From assembly GCF_007751035.1 (NCBI RefSeq), contig NZ_CP036433.1, forward strand, positions 8,289,001-8,353,000: a DNA stretch of 64,000 nt, written 5' to 3'. The stretch comes from Lignipirellula cremea (lineage in GTDB: Bacteria; Planctomycetota; Planctomycetia; Pirellulales; Pirellulaceae). Of this stretch, positions 26,920 to 35,190 are shown piece by piece. How positions within the stretch are numbered: position 1 is the first letter of the stretch; each line of letters begins with the position of its first letter. The translations under genes were made by a program, and so were the position numbers. The notes under the pieces were generated by a model that saw nothing but the letters and a program-made list of their open reading frames with translations, made no database searches and was not told the origin of the DNA.

Positions 26920-27780
26920 ATGCTTCGTCAAAAATTGCGGTGGTTGCTGGGCGCCGGACTGCTCGGCCTGACTCTCGTGGGAGCGACGCCTGGCGTCGCC
27001 GCCGAGCCGGAAGAAACCCGGGCCAAGGTGCTGTTTGTGGGCAAGCAGCCGGACCATCCTTATGGTTCGCACATGTACCTGCACACGTGCGGGATGCTGG
27101 CCGAATGCCTGACCCATACCGCCGGCGTGGAGACGGTCGTCTCCGACGGTTGGCCAAAAGACCCGAAGACCCTCCAGGGGGTGACGACGATTGTCGTCTA
27201 CACCACGCCCGGCGCCGAGTTCCTGCTGGACGGGCCGCACCGCGACCAGTTTGCCGGCATGATGAAGCGGGGCGTCGGCCTCGTTACGTTGCACTGGGCG
27301 TCCGCCATTCGCCAGGCAAACGTCGAACGGCTGGGACCGATCTGGCTGGGTGTCCTGGGCGGAACCTGGGTCAGCAACGTCGGCCTGCACACGGGCGAAT
27401 CCCGACTGGAGCAGCTGCAGCCGGAACACCCGATCTGTCGCGGCTGGAAACCGTACGACCTGCACGACGAATATTACCTGAACCCCACCATCACGCCGCA
27501 GGCCGCGCCGCTGCTGCAGGTCACCGCCAAAGAGAAGCCGGTCGTGGTCGGCTGGACCTTCGAACGGGAAGGCGGCGGCCGCTCCTTCGGAACCACTCTG
27601 GGCCATTACTATCGCAACTTTGAACGGGAGCCGTTCCGGCAGATGGTCGTCAACGGCATCCTGTGGACGGCCCAGCTTGAAGTCCCAGCCCAAGGCGCCA
27701 GCATCCAGGTTAGCGCCGCAAAATTGTCACTACCGCCCGATCCGGCGCCACGCAGCCCAGCAGCCCCGCGGAGAAAGTAG
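26920..27780 (+). CDS. Secreted ThuA-like (trehalose-utilisation type) protein
   Basis: A 286-residue exported protein. The signal peptide is RWLLGAGLLGLTLVGATPGVAA. The ThuA-like, class-I glutamine-amidotransferase-like fold is shown by KVLFVGKQPDHPYGSH, TTIVVYTTPGAEFLL, GVGLVTLHWASA, the acidic LHDEYYLNP, and GRSFGTTLGHYYRNF. The start is uncertain: ATG 26920 leaves a clean signal peptide, while GTG 26911 and ATG 26854 are in frame. The catalytic activity of the family is not established; members often neighbour sugar-catabolic genes. The esterase gene ends 104 bases upstream on the same strand. Confidence 0.85.
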   Translation: MLRQKLRWLLGAGLLGLTLVGATPGVAAEPEETRAKVLFVGKQPDHPYGSHMYLHTCGMLAECLTHTAGVETVVSDGWPKDPKTLQGVTTIVVYTTPGAEFLLDGPHRDQFAGMMKRGVGLVTLHWASAIRQANVERLGPIWLGVLGGTWVSNVGLHTGESRLEQLQPEHPICRGWKPYDLHDEYYLNPTITPQAAPLLQVTAKEKPVVVGWTFEREGGGRSFGTTLGHYYRNFEREPFRQMVVNGILWTAQLEVPAQGASIQVSAAKLSLPPDPAPRSPAAPRRK

Positions 27781-28089
27781 AAAAAACCCCTCCGCAGCAC
27801 TGTTTTCGATCGCATTTCCCTGCAAACCGGGTGTGTCGCCCATATTTCACAGAGGGATACCACCCCTTTTGGGACCAGAATCAATGCCAGGGGAACCTCC
27901 CAGAGGAAAAGGAGCCGATACTTAAGGCAGACCCACAGCGGGTGAGGGAGCCCGTTCCCGACCTTTCTGTTTTGTGGAACGGCCAAGGTGCAAGGGCGCC
28001 GCAACCCAGGCTGCTACCCAGCAGGCCGGGCTCGCAGTGCTTTCTGAAATGACCCAGGTGCAGCGTATCCCCTAATACGAAAGGCATCG
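27781..28089. other. Upstream region of the ANTAR gene, possible structured leader
   Basis: 309 bases without a gene. Several short GC-rich hairpins can be drawn, for example GGGA/TCCC around GCCCGT near 27949, CGGG/CCCG in GCGGGTGAGGGAGCCCG, and CTGC/GCAG around TACCCA near 28012. None matches the two-hexaloop ANTAR target pattern (A at loop position 1, G at 4) well. It could be a leader bound by the ANTAR protein, but no riboswitch class is recognised. Confidence 0.3.
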
Positions 28090-28647
28090 ATGAAAAACAT
28101 TCAGTGTTTCCTCATCGACAACGATCCAGCGATCCAGTTCCAGGACGCCATCCGGCAATTGGGCTATCGCGTCACCCTGGCCAAACCCACCGCGGATGAG
28201 CGGACCAGCGATTCGAAACCGGAAATCCCCGACGTGCTCGCGTTCAGCGCCCCGGTCGCAAGCCAGCCGGCCTTGCGCGATCTTGTCGCAGCGTACCATC
28301 GACATCCGGCGCCGATTGTCGCGGTTGCCCCGCAGCAGGCTGACGGCTCGGCGGCGGCTTTTTTGCTGCGTCCCCTGCAGAACAACCGGCTGGATCGCGT
28401 GCTGCAGGAAGCGGCCGACTGCTTCTCCGAAAGCGAACGCTTGCGCCAAGAGAACCAGGAACTGCGGCAGTGCCTGGAGGACCGCAAGATCATCGAGAAG
28501 GCCAAAGGCATTCTCATGAAAACCCGCAACATCGACGAGAACCGGGCCTTCCACCACCTGCAGCATGTGGCCCGATCCCAAAGCATTAAAATGGTCGACG
28601 TCGCCAGGGTAATCCTGTCCACCACCCTGGACCCCGTCGACGGCTAA
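28090..28647 (+). CDS. ANTAR-domain RNA-binding antiterminator with degenerate receiver
   Basis: A 185-residue protein of the AmiR/NasT type. Residues 1-105 look like a receiver domain (NIQCFLIDNDPAIQFQDAIR), but the phosphoacceptor strand reads PDVLAFSAPV, without the usual aspartate. A coiled-coil linker follows (SESERLRQENQELRQCL), then the ANTAR three-helix domain (DRKIIEKAKGILMKTRNID, AFHHLQHVARSQS, VDVARVIL). ANTAR domains bind paired hairpins in nascent RNA and prevent termination. Phosphorylation is unlikely here, so control may be through a partner or small ligand. There is no adjacent sensor kinase. The region downstream holds a long inverted repeat. Confidence 0.9.
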   Translation: MKNIQCFLIDNDPAIQFQDAIRQLGYRVTLAKPTADERTSDSKPEIPDVLAFSAPVASQPALRDLVAAYHRHPAPIVAVAPQQADGSAAAFLLRPLQNNRLDRVLQEAADCFSESERLRQENQELRQCLEDRKIIEKAKGILMKTRNIDENRAFHHLQHVARSQSIKMVDVARVILSTTLDPVDG

Positions 28648-28657
28648 CGCATACCAC

Positions 28658-28764
28658 GTTGCCGTTTGCCCGAGAAAAGCGGCGCCATCCGCCCGGTTCG
28701 CCGGCGGTGTGAGTCCTCCCGCCTGGACGCCAAGGCGCCGCTTTTCTCTCGGGCGATCGGCAAT
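28658..28764 (+). terminator. Long interrupted inverted repeat downstream of the ANTAR gene
   Basis: The left arm at 28658-28686 (GTTGCCG, GCCCGAG, AAAAGCGGCGCC) is complementary to the right arm at 28734-28764 (GGCGCCGCTTTT, CTCGGGC, CGGCAAT), with two short internal mismatches. The ~47-base top contains a second hairpin (CCGCC/GGCGG around 28689-28707). It begins 11 bases after the stop codon. It may act as a terminator or RNA-stabilising structure, or be a mobile palindrome. There is no clean T-run after it. Confidence 0.55.
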
Positions 28765-28913
28765 CATTCCCGGCCCGCAGTAACCGCGGTCCCTTCTTTC
28801 TGCGCCGCCCCGTTTCTCGGGTTAATCATCGCGCTCGACCGCCAGCAGATCCTGGGCGGCGGTTTTCCCCACAGCCTGTCAAAGTGGAAAAATAAATCAA
28901 TACGGGCGACGCG

Positions 28914-29228
28914 TTGCGAGTTGCTTCCACAAGCGAGCGACTGCGGAAGAAGGTCAAAGAGTCCTCGCCCATCGTCCAGGAAAGGCTCGCGAGCTATGGC
29001 CAGGCTCAACTGGTGTTTCATGGCGAGCAAGATAACCAGGAAGTCATCTGCTGGTTTGCCGAACCGGAAATGACGGCACGACTAACGGTGGGACAGGAAG
29101 TTGTGGTGCGGGGCAGGTTTGAAGGCGAAATCGTGTTTCCCCTCCAGCATTTCACCGACAAAGGCGCCGTCGAAGCAGATGGCGGTTTTTCGTACAACCT
29201 GATCGATTGCCGTATCCTCCCGAAATGA
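28914..29228 (+). CDS. Small OB-fold (tRNA_anti-like) protein, possibly truncated
   Basis: The 104-residue frame opens with TTG at 28914; no ATG is available and a stop lies at 28893-28895. The C-terminal part fits an OB-fold of the tRNA_anti-like type (AQLVFHGEQDNQEVICWFAE, LTVGQEVVVRGRFEGE, LIDCRILPK). Related proteins usually carry an N-terminal membrane or signal segment, which is missing here. It could be a genuine short cytoplasmic protein, or the remains of a longer gene. No ribosome-binding site was found, so confidence is low. Confidence 0.45.
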   Translation: MRVASTSERLRKKVKESSPIVQERLASYGQAQLVFHGEQDNQEVICWFAEPEMTARLTVGQEVVVRGRFEGEIVFPLQHFTDKGAVEADGGFSYNLIDCRILPK

Positions 29229-29349
29229 AGGTATTCTCCGCGTAAACAGCGTCGCTTTCTGTTTGCCTGCCAGGAACGCGAGTTAAACAGAACCGGCTGG
29301 CCCCGCGGCCGAAAAATAGATTCCTGACTTTCCCATCAAGGCGCCTCTG

Positions 29350-29943
29350 GTGTTAGGCGTGGCTATCACTTACTGCGCGTCGATCTTCCTGGCGGTTGCC
29401 TTGCTGCTGTGGGTGGGGAATCGCTTTGTCGCCAAACCCTGGAAGCCGACGGCAATCGGTCTGCTGGTGCTGGGAGGAATCGTGGGCCTATGCGTCCTCC
29501 CCGGCTTTCTGGTCCCACTCCTTTACTCGGCCGGATTGCAGCGGGAGATTGACATTGCCCCACAAGAGAATGGGACCGTTCAGGAACTCCGTTTAAATCC
29601 CGATACCATCAGCGGCTTCTGCGATGAATCCTCGCTGAAAAGCGTCAGTCCGCAGCTCGAATTCGCCATGTCCGAGTCGGCGTTTCTGGCCTGGGCGCAG
29701 ACAAACGCCTGGCAGCCGCAGCGGTTTACGGCGGTTGCGCCCGGCTTGGTGGAGCTATCGAAGCCCAACCGGCAGCCGGGATATCCCTCGCACGTCGAAC
29801 CGCAGGTCTATTCGGTGAGAACCCGCCAGCATTTCTATGTGCGGCGCGGATACCTGGTTTGCACGATGAAGTCGGGCCTTTTCGTGGAAATCATTTTCGA
29901 TATCGAAACCTCGAAATGCTACGTTGCTTACCTCTCGATCTGA
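29350..29943 (+). CDS. Unknown membrane-anchored protein (197 residues)
   Basis: The frame begins with GTG at 29350. Two hydrophobic segments open the protein: residues ~3-23 (GVAITYCASIFLAVALLLWVG) and ~34-60 (TAIGLLVLGGIVGLCVLPGFLVPLLYS). The remaining ~135 residues form a soluble domain of mixed strands and helices (SESAFLAWAQTNAW, RTRQHFYVRRGYLVCTM, IIFDIETSKCYVAYLSI), presumably periplasmic or cytoplasmic by topology. No family is recognised. Codon use matches neighbours. It is not obviously in an operon. Confidence 0.6.
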   Translation: MLGVAITYCASIFLAVALLLWVGNRFVAKPWKPTAIGLLVLGGIVGLCVLPGFLVPLLYSAGLQREIDIAPQENGTVQELRLNPDTISGFCDESSLKSVSPQLEFAMSESAFLAWAQTNAWQPQRFTAVAPGLVELSKPNRQPGYPSHVEPQVYSVRTRQHFYVRRGYLVCTMKSGLFVEIIFDIETSKCYVAYLSI

Positions 29944-30243
29944 AGCAAAGCAGCCGCTGACGGACGAACCGCGGCGCCTGCGCCAGGGCAGCTTTCTGGC
30001 GGCCGATTGCAAGGGAATATAACCGTTCGCCAGATGGCGTGCTGTCAAAATCGAGGCGGCTCTGCCTCGCTTCCGACGGTAAACGGAACGCAGTTTGCAC
30101 CGTTTCCTCTGTTAACGTTAATCGCAATTTTCATTGGCTGGCGACACAGAAAGCAAGCGTCAGCGGAGGCGCATCGACCAGGCTGGACTGATTCCGTCCA
30201 GTCAAACTGGCGCCGCATTGCCCTATTTTCAGAGGATGGTCCC
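29944..30243. other. Intergenic region upstream of the baeRF gene
   Basis: 300 bases without a convincing gene. Two small hairpins are visible: GAGGC/GCCTC near 30052-30068 and CTGGAC/GTCCAG near 30181-30199. The AT-rich stretch GTTAACGTTAATCGCAATTT near 30113 is the likeliest promoter area. Confidence 0.35.
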
Positions 30244-31383
30244 ATGGATGAATTCACACGCGACGACCTTCACAAATTATCAACGCAGCAGGACGCACAC
30301 CTGCTTTCCCTGTATCTGCCGACCGAGACGGCGGGGCCACAAGTCCGCCAGAATCGGATCCGCTTCAAGAATGCTGTGGACGAAGCGGAGCAGTTGCTGC
30401 ACACCCGGAATGCCCCCGCTCTGCAGCAACAACTGGAGGAGTTGCGGAACTGGGAAGCGGACGACGACTGGTGGCAGCACCAGTCGCAAGGTCTGGCCGT
30501 TTTCTGCGACGGCGAGCAGATCCGCCGCTGGCGAATACCGCAAGAGGTTGATCAGATTTGTCATCTGGGCGAGCGCTTCCACGTGGCCCCGTTATGTCAA
30601 TTGCTGCAGAACGACGGCAAGTTCTACGTCATCGCCGTTAGCCAGAATAAGGTTCGTCTGTTTAGCGGCGCCAAGACCGGCATGCAGGAACTCGATAGCA
30701 GCTCGCTGCCCCACGATCTGGAATCGGCTCTCAACATCGACGAGTACGTCAGCAGCCTGCAGCATCACTCCGGTTCCGGGGCCGGCGATCACGCCATGTT
30801 CCACGGCCATGGCGGTAGCGATCCCGATGTGAGAAAGAAAGATGAGATCCGGCAATACTTCCAGCACATCAACCGAAGTTTGCCCAGGTATCTCAGCGAA
30901 ACGGACGCCCCGCTGGTCTTCGCCGGCGTGGACTTCCTGTTCCCCATCTTTCGTGAAACGTGCGAATACGACGGCCTGCACGACGAGCCGATCAAAGGAA
31001 ATCCGGACGAACTATCCGCGTCAGAAGTGCATGAGAAAGCCTGGCGCATGATGGAACCGGTGTTTTCCGAGAAACGTCAACAAGTCCTCGAACGCTACGG
31101 CGACTCCCTTTCAAAGAACCTGGCCAGCGACGACTTCGAAACGGTCTACCAGGCCGCCCAGTTCGGGCGAGTCGACACCTTGCTGCTGCAGCAAGGCGTC
31201 CACCTGTGGGGTCAGATCGATGAAGGCGGCGAACTCCACACCCATGACTCGCCGCAGGAAGCCGATGCCGACCTGTTGAACGCCGCCCTGGTGGAAACCT
31301 TGCGGCACAGCGGCAAAGTTTTCTTTTACAATCCCGACGCGCTATCCAACACGGCCGCCGCCATCATGCGGTACGAAGCGTAA
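30244..31383 (+). CDS. Bacterial archaeo-eukaryotic release-factor-like (baeRF) protein
   Basis: A 379-residue cytoplasmic protein. The N-terminal domain has the baeRF opening (LHKLSTQQDAHLLSLYLPTE, RIRFKNAVDEAEQLL) and QGLAVFCDGEQIRRWRIP. The central eRF1-like domain has FYVIAVSQNKVRLFSG, then the loop FHGHGGSDPDVRKKDEIRQY near residue 187 in place of the GGQ catalytic loop. The C-terminal domain has LVFAGVDFLFPIFRE, AQFGRVDTLLLQQGVHLWG and VETLRHSGKVFFYNPD. The exact subfamily (3 or 7) is not decided. Comparative work suggests roles in ribosome rescue or stress; biochemical data are few. Start 30244 follows GAGGAT. A nested hairpin ends the gene. Confidence 0.87.
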   Translation: MDEFTRDDLHKLSTQQDAHLLSLYLPTETAGPQVRQNRIRFKNAVDEAEQLLHTRNAPALQQQLEELRNWEADDDWWQHQSQGLAVFCDGEQIRRWRIPQEVDQICHLGERFHVAPLCQLLQNDGKFYVIAVSQNKVRLFSGAKTGMQELDSSSLPHDLESALNIDEYVSSLQHHSGSGAGDHAMFHGHGGSDPDVRKKDEIRQYFQHINRSLPRYLSETDAPLVFAGVDFLFPIFRETCEYDGLHDEPIKGNPDELSASEVHEKAWRMMEPVFSEKRQQVLERYGDSLSKNLASDDFETVYQAAQFGRVDTLLLQQGVHLWGQIDEGGELHTHDSPQEADADLLNAALVETLRHSGKVFFYNPDALSNTAAAIMRYEA

Positions 31384-31390
31384 AGCAGAA

Positions 31391-31440
31391 CTCCCGGCCG
31401 GGCCAACGAGGGCGATCTTTTCATCGCCCTCAACCGGGAG
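31391..31440 (+). terminator. Nested hairpin after the baeRF gene
   Basis: An outer stem CTCCCGG (31391-31397) / CCGGGAG (31434-31440) encloses a strong inner stem GAGGGCGAT / ATCGCCCTC (31408-31416 and 31423-31431) with loop CTTTTC. It starts seven bases after the stop codon. No T-run follows, so it may work with Rho or stabilise the message. Confidence 0.6.
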
Positions 31441-31441
31441 G

Positions 31442-31721
31442 ACTCGCGGGGAGGCGTCGGTTCTTTTCCGCCAAACCCCAGACCCGAAGAAACCTGCCAG
31501 TCCCGCAGGCCAATCGATCTCGCTGGTCGCATGCAACGGATGGGGAGGAATTCGAAGCGATCGACACAACCCCGTGCCCCAGCAACATCTTACGGCAACC
31601 GCCCGAGCAAGGCGAAGCAGTCGGAGCCGATCCTGCCCTGAAAGCCGTAATCGCAGCATGGCCGACGCTGCCGGAAACGGCGAAGGCCAGCATCCTGGCG
31701 ATGATCGGATCAGCCCTCTAA
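31442..31721 (+). pseudogene. Remnant with an integrase-tail-like C-terminus
   Basis: An open frame without a start reads through ANRSRWSHATDGEEFEAID and ends ADPALKAVIAAWPTLPETAK + ASILAMIGSAL before TAA at 31719-31721. A terminal D.AL..VI.AWPTLP..K..ILAM pattern is, from memory, common at the C-termini of planctomycete recombinase and integrase genes. The frame passes through the tRNA-Ser-like 20-mer at 31537-31556. It is read as the degenerate end of the integrase of a small island whose other edge is tRNA-Ser. This is inference; a search would decide. Confidence 0.35.
31537..31556. repeat. Candidate attachment site: copy of the tRNA-Ser 3' end
   Basis: CGGATGGGGAGGAATTCGAA at 31537-31556 matches 19 of 20 bases of 35190-35209, the 3' end of the tRNA-Ser gene with its T-loop ATTCGAA. 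Both copies have the same orientation, and the copy lies on the 3' side of the tRNA gene, which is the classical layout after integration into a tRNA gene. The two copies enclose ~3.65 kb holding one restriction-modification gene. Confidence 0.6.
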
Positions 31722-31804
31722 TTCGACCGATGACGTTATCTGTTGATAGCCGCGCTCGTCGGATAGACTCTTGGGTTTGCTCCTGGGCTGTTGGAGGGTA
31801 GTCG

Positions 31805-34800
31805 ATGCCTGTTGAAGCTAAACCGTTGTTTCGTCCCGATGTGTTGCGCCCGCACCTGGCCGGCTTCGCCCTGCCGACGATCGATTCCGTCAAGCTCAAG
31901 CACTGGGCCAGCGAGATTTCATCGGGTCGGATTGACCGGTTTGGCGAGCAGGAGATTCTGCCGCACTTTTTGGCCGATATTTTCATCGGCTTGCTGGGTT
32001 ACACCGGCCCCGCGGGGCAGGATCGGTATACGATCGGCTTTGAGCGGCATGTTCAAGTCGACGGCAAATACGCCGACGCCGTGCTGGGCGAATTCAACGG
32101 GCATCAGCACTATGTCGTGGCGTTGGAGGGGAAAGGGCCGCGAGATCCGTTAGAACGCCCTTATGCTGGCCGGCGGATGTCGGCCGTCGATCAGGGGTAT
32201 CGCTACGCCATCAACTTGCCGTGCGATTGGATCATCGTCACGTCGATCCGCCAAACGCGTCTCTACCACAAAGGATCCGACCAACAGACCTATGAGCGAT
32301 TTGATACGGAAGAACTCGCCAGCGACGAAGCCGCTTTGCGCAGGTTTCTTTTCCTGCTCGGCGCCGATCGGGTGACTCCCGCGGCGGGCAAGTGCCATTT
32401 CTACAGGCTGCTGGCGGAGTCCGAGCAGGTTGGCCGCGAGTTGACCAAAGAGTTCTACATCAACTACGCCAATATGCGGCAAGACGCGTTCGAGCAGCTC
32501 AGCCGCGATAATCCCGACGCGCCGCGGCAGGAGGTGTTGTCCAGCACGCAAAAACTCCTGGACCGCATTCTGTTTGTCGCCTTTAGCGAGGACCGCGGGC
32601 TCCTGCCTGCCGATTCGATCAAAAGCGCTTACGAGCATCGCGACCCCTACAACCCGCGGCCGATCTGGGCCAATTTCCGCGGCCTGTTTACCGCCATCAA
32701 TAGCGGCAACCAAGCGCTGGGGATTCACGCCTATAACGGCGGCCTGTTTGCCGATGATCCGGCCCTGGATACGCTCCAGGTGTCGGATGACGTCTGCAGA
32801 TACTTTCGCGAACTGGGCAGCTACGACTATCGGCCGGCCCACCTGGCGACGGGTGAAGGCCGCGGCATCGACGTCGATATTCTGGGCCATATCTTCGAAC
32901 AGTCGATTACCGATCTGGAGCGGTTACGCAACGAACTCGAGGGACGTGTGGAGCCGCAAGGGGCGGAAAAACATAAAACCCGCCGCAAGAAAGAAGGGGC
33001 GTTTTATACGCCGGCCTTCATCACGCGATACATCATCGAACAGGCGGTCGGCGGCGTGCTGGCCGACCGCTTAGAGCAACTACGCGTTGCGCATCAGAAA
33101 AAGGCCAGTGGAACAGCCAAAGCCGCGCTTGCTGAGCCTGGCGTTTATGAACTCGACACGCTGAGCAAGCCCGCGAATGCTTCGCTTGTGGCCTTCTGGG
33201 AAGCCTGGCAAGACGAATTGGCCACGTTTCGCGTGCTTGATCCGGCCTGTGGCAGCGGCGCGTTTTTGATCGAAGCGTTCGACCAGTTGCACGCCACTTA
33301 CGAACAATCGAACGACCGACTGGCCGAATTGCGAGGCTATCGCACGTTGTTCGATCTGGACAAACGGATTCTGGAAAACAACCTCTACGGCGTCGACCTG
33401 AACGAAGAAGCGATCGAGATTTGCCGACTGAGCTTGTGGATCAAAACAGCCGCACAAGGGAAAGCCCTGACCAGCCTTGACCACTCCATTCGCGTGGGCA
33501 ACAGCGTGGTAGCCGACCCGACAGTCCATCCCAGGGCGATAGACTGGCAAGCAACGTTTCCCGAAGTATTCGCCCAGGGCGGTTTCGATGTGGTTGTGGG
33601 CAATCCGCCGTATGTGCGCCAGGAGTGGTTCACCGAATACAAACCCTACCTGCAAGCGAACTACGCAGCCTACCACGGCATGGCCGATTTGTACGTCTAC
33701 TTCTACGAACTCGGCCTGCGCGTCTTGAAGCAGGGCGGCCTGCTGTCGTACATCGTCACCAACAAATGGATGAAGGCAGGTTACGGCGAGCCCCTGCGGC
33801 GCCTGTTCACCGAAAAAGCCTGGGTGGAATCGGTCGTAGATTTCGGTCACGCAAAACAAATCTTCGCCGACGCCGATGTGTTCCCGTCGATCATTGTCGC
33901 CCGCAAGCCAACGCAGGAAGCGAAACCGGAAATCGCCCGGTTATGCACGATTCCACGGGAACAACTGAAGGTCGATGATTTGAGCCGGCAGATCGACACC
34001 GAAGGGTTTGAACTACCGCAAAAGCAATTGGGGGCCGACAGTTGGCAGCTTGAGCCATCGCTCGTCACGCACTTAATGGCCAAACTTCGGGAATCCAACG
34101 TTCCACTTTCACAGTTTGTCGGTTCGAAACCACTTACGGGAATTAAAACAGCCTTCAATCAGGCTTATCTGATTGATGGCGCAACTCGAGACGCGCTTGT
34201 TTTCGATGATCCTAATTGTGGGCGACTAATTGAGCCATACGTTCGCGGCGCTGATATTGGGCGATGGGGATTGGAAAACGCTGATTATTGGATGATCGTA
34301 ATTCCTTCGAGCGGGGATTATGCTTGGCCATGGGCGGAAAGCGGATCTGAAGCGGAAAATGTGTTCGAAACGATCTACCCATCAATTTTCGCGCACATGA
34401 AACGGCACGAAGTAGCCTTGCGAAAGCGCTCTGATTGCGGTCGATATTGGTGGGAACTCCGCTCATGCGCATACTGGGACAGCTTCAAACATCCAAAGAT
34501 CTACTACCAACTCATCCAATTTCACCCGTGTTATGCATTGGATTCGGCCGGCGTTTACGGAAATAACAAAACGGCGTTCATTTTGTCCGACGATCTATAC
34601 TTACTTGCTGTACTGAACTCGCCGCTGATGTGGTGGCATAATTGGCGATTTCTTGCTCACATGAAAGACGAAGCGCTGGCGCCAAACCCGACGGTTTTGG
34701 AGAACATACCGATCGCGGCCCCCACTCCAATTGTTCGAGAAAAAGCAGCGTGCGCCGTATTGCGGCAAATCCAAATCACCAATGCATATCAGGCAATGCG

Positions 34801-35128
34801 TCGAACGATTCTCGACTGGCTACGAGTTGAACACAGCGTCATCAAACCCAGCCTAAGACTACAATCGCCCACTAGCCTGGACTCCGACGCTTTTGTCGCC
34901 GAAGTGAAGAAAATCCGCGGCAAGAAAAATCCGCTGTCGGCCGCCGCACTCAAGAGCTTGCGAGACGAGCACGCCCAAACCATCGAGCCCGCGCGCGTGC
35001 AAGCGATGGAAGCGTTGCAGTTGGAGCGGCAACTTAGCGACCTGGTCAACGAGGCCTACGGCCTGACCCCCGCCGAAGTCGCCCTGATGTGGAAAACAGC
35101 CCCACCCCGCATGCCGGTCGGGAACTGA
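31805..35128 (+). CDS. Type IIG-like restriction-modification enzyme (nuclease and N6-adenine methylase in one chain)
   Basis: A 1107-residue single-chain enzyme. The N-terminus has a PD-(D/E)XK nuclease with Asp91, Glu108 and Lys110 (YADAVLGEF..VVALEGKG). A helical connector follows. The methylase has SAM motif I DPACGSGAFLIEAF near residue 479 and catalytic motif IV NPPY (VVGNPPYVRQEW) near 599, which marks N6-adenine methylation in the Eco57I class. The C-terminal ~330 residues (from ~770) should be the target-recognition domain. That DNA is clearly AT-richer than its surroundings, as expected for exchangeable recognition regions. It begins ATG 31805 after GGAGGG. No separate specificity or methylase gene is present. 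The flanking tRNA-Ser copies suggest lateral arrival. Confidence 0.92.
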   Translation: MPVEAKPLFRPDVLRPHLAGFALPTIDSVKLKHWASEISSGRIDRFGEQEILPHFLADIFIGLLGYTGPAGQDRYTIGFERHVQVDGKYADAVLGEFNGHQHYVVALEGKGPRDPLERPYAGRRMSAVDQGYRYAINLPCDWIIVTSIRQTRLYHKGSDQQTYERFDTEELASDEAALRRFLFLLGADRVTPAAGKCHFYRLLAESEQVGRELTKEFYINYANMRQDAFEQLSRDNPDAPRQEVLSSTQKLLDRILFVAFSEDRGLLPADSIKSAYEHRDPYNPRPIWANFRGLFTAINSGNQALGIHAYNGGLFADDPALDTLQVSDDVCRYFRELGSYDYRPAHLATGEGRGIDVDILGHIFEQSITDLERLRNELEGRVEPQGAEKHKTRRKKEGAFYTPAFITRYIIEQAVGGVLADRLEQLRVAHQKKASGTAKAALAEPGVYELDTLSKPANASLVAFWEAWQDELATFRVLDPACGSGAFLIEAFDQLHATYEQSNDRLAELRGYRTLFDLDKRILENNLYGVDLNEEAIEICRLSLWIKTAAQGKALTSLDHSIRVGNSVVADPTVHPRAIDWQATFPEVFAQGGFDVVVGNPPYVRQEWFTEYKPYLQANYAAYHGMADLYVYFYELGLRVLKQGGLLSYIVTNKWMKAGYGEPLRRLFTEKAWVESVVDFGHAKQIFADADVFPSIIVARKPTQEAKPEIARLCTIPREQLKVDDLSRQIDTEGFELPQKQLGADSWQLEPSLVTHLMAKLRESNVPLSQFVGSKPLTGIKTAFNQAYLIDGATRDALVFDDPNCGRLIEPYVRGADIGRWGLENADYWMIVIPSSGDYAWPWAESGSEAENVFETIYPSIFAHMKRHEVALRKRSDCGRYWWELRSCAYWDSFKHPKIYYQLIQFHPCYALDSAGVYGNNKTAFILSDDLYLLAVLNSPLMWWHNWRFLAHMKDEALAPNPTVLENIPIAAPTPIVREKAACAVLRQIQITNAYQAMRRTILDWLRVEHSVIKPSLRLQSPTSLDSDAFVAEVKKIRGKKNPLSAAALKSLRDEHAQTIEPARVQAMEALQLERQLSDLVNEAYGLTPAEVALMWKTAPPRMPVGN

Positions 35129-35190
35129 ATCGCAGGATTAAAGGAACGTCGCGCAAACTCCCACAACGACCCGGCTGCAGAAAAAATAGC

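Noticed and set aside
27781-28089. Cobalamin riboswitch before the ANTAR gene
   Set aside because: The conserved GCCACTG and GGGAA..GGTGAAA boxes are not present.
28668-28755. CRISPR-like repeat
   Set aside because: It is one inverted pair, not a series of direct repeats with spacers; no cas genes or arrays occur in the window.
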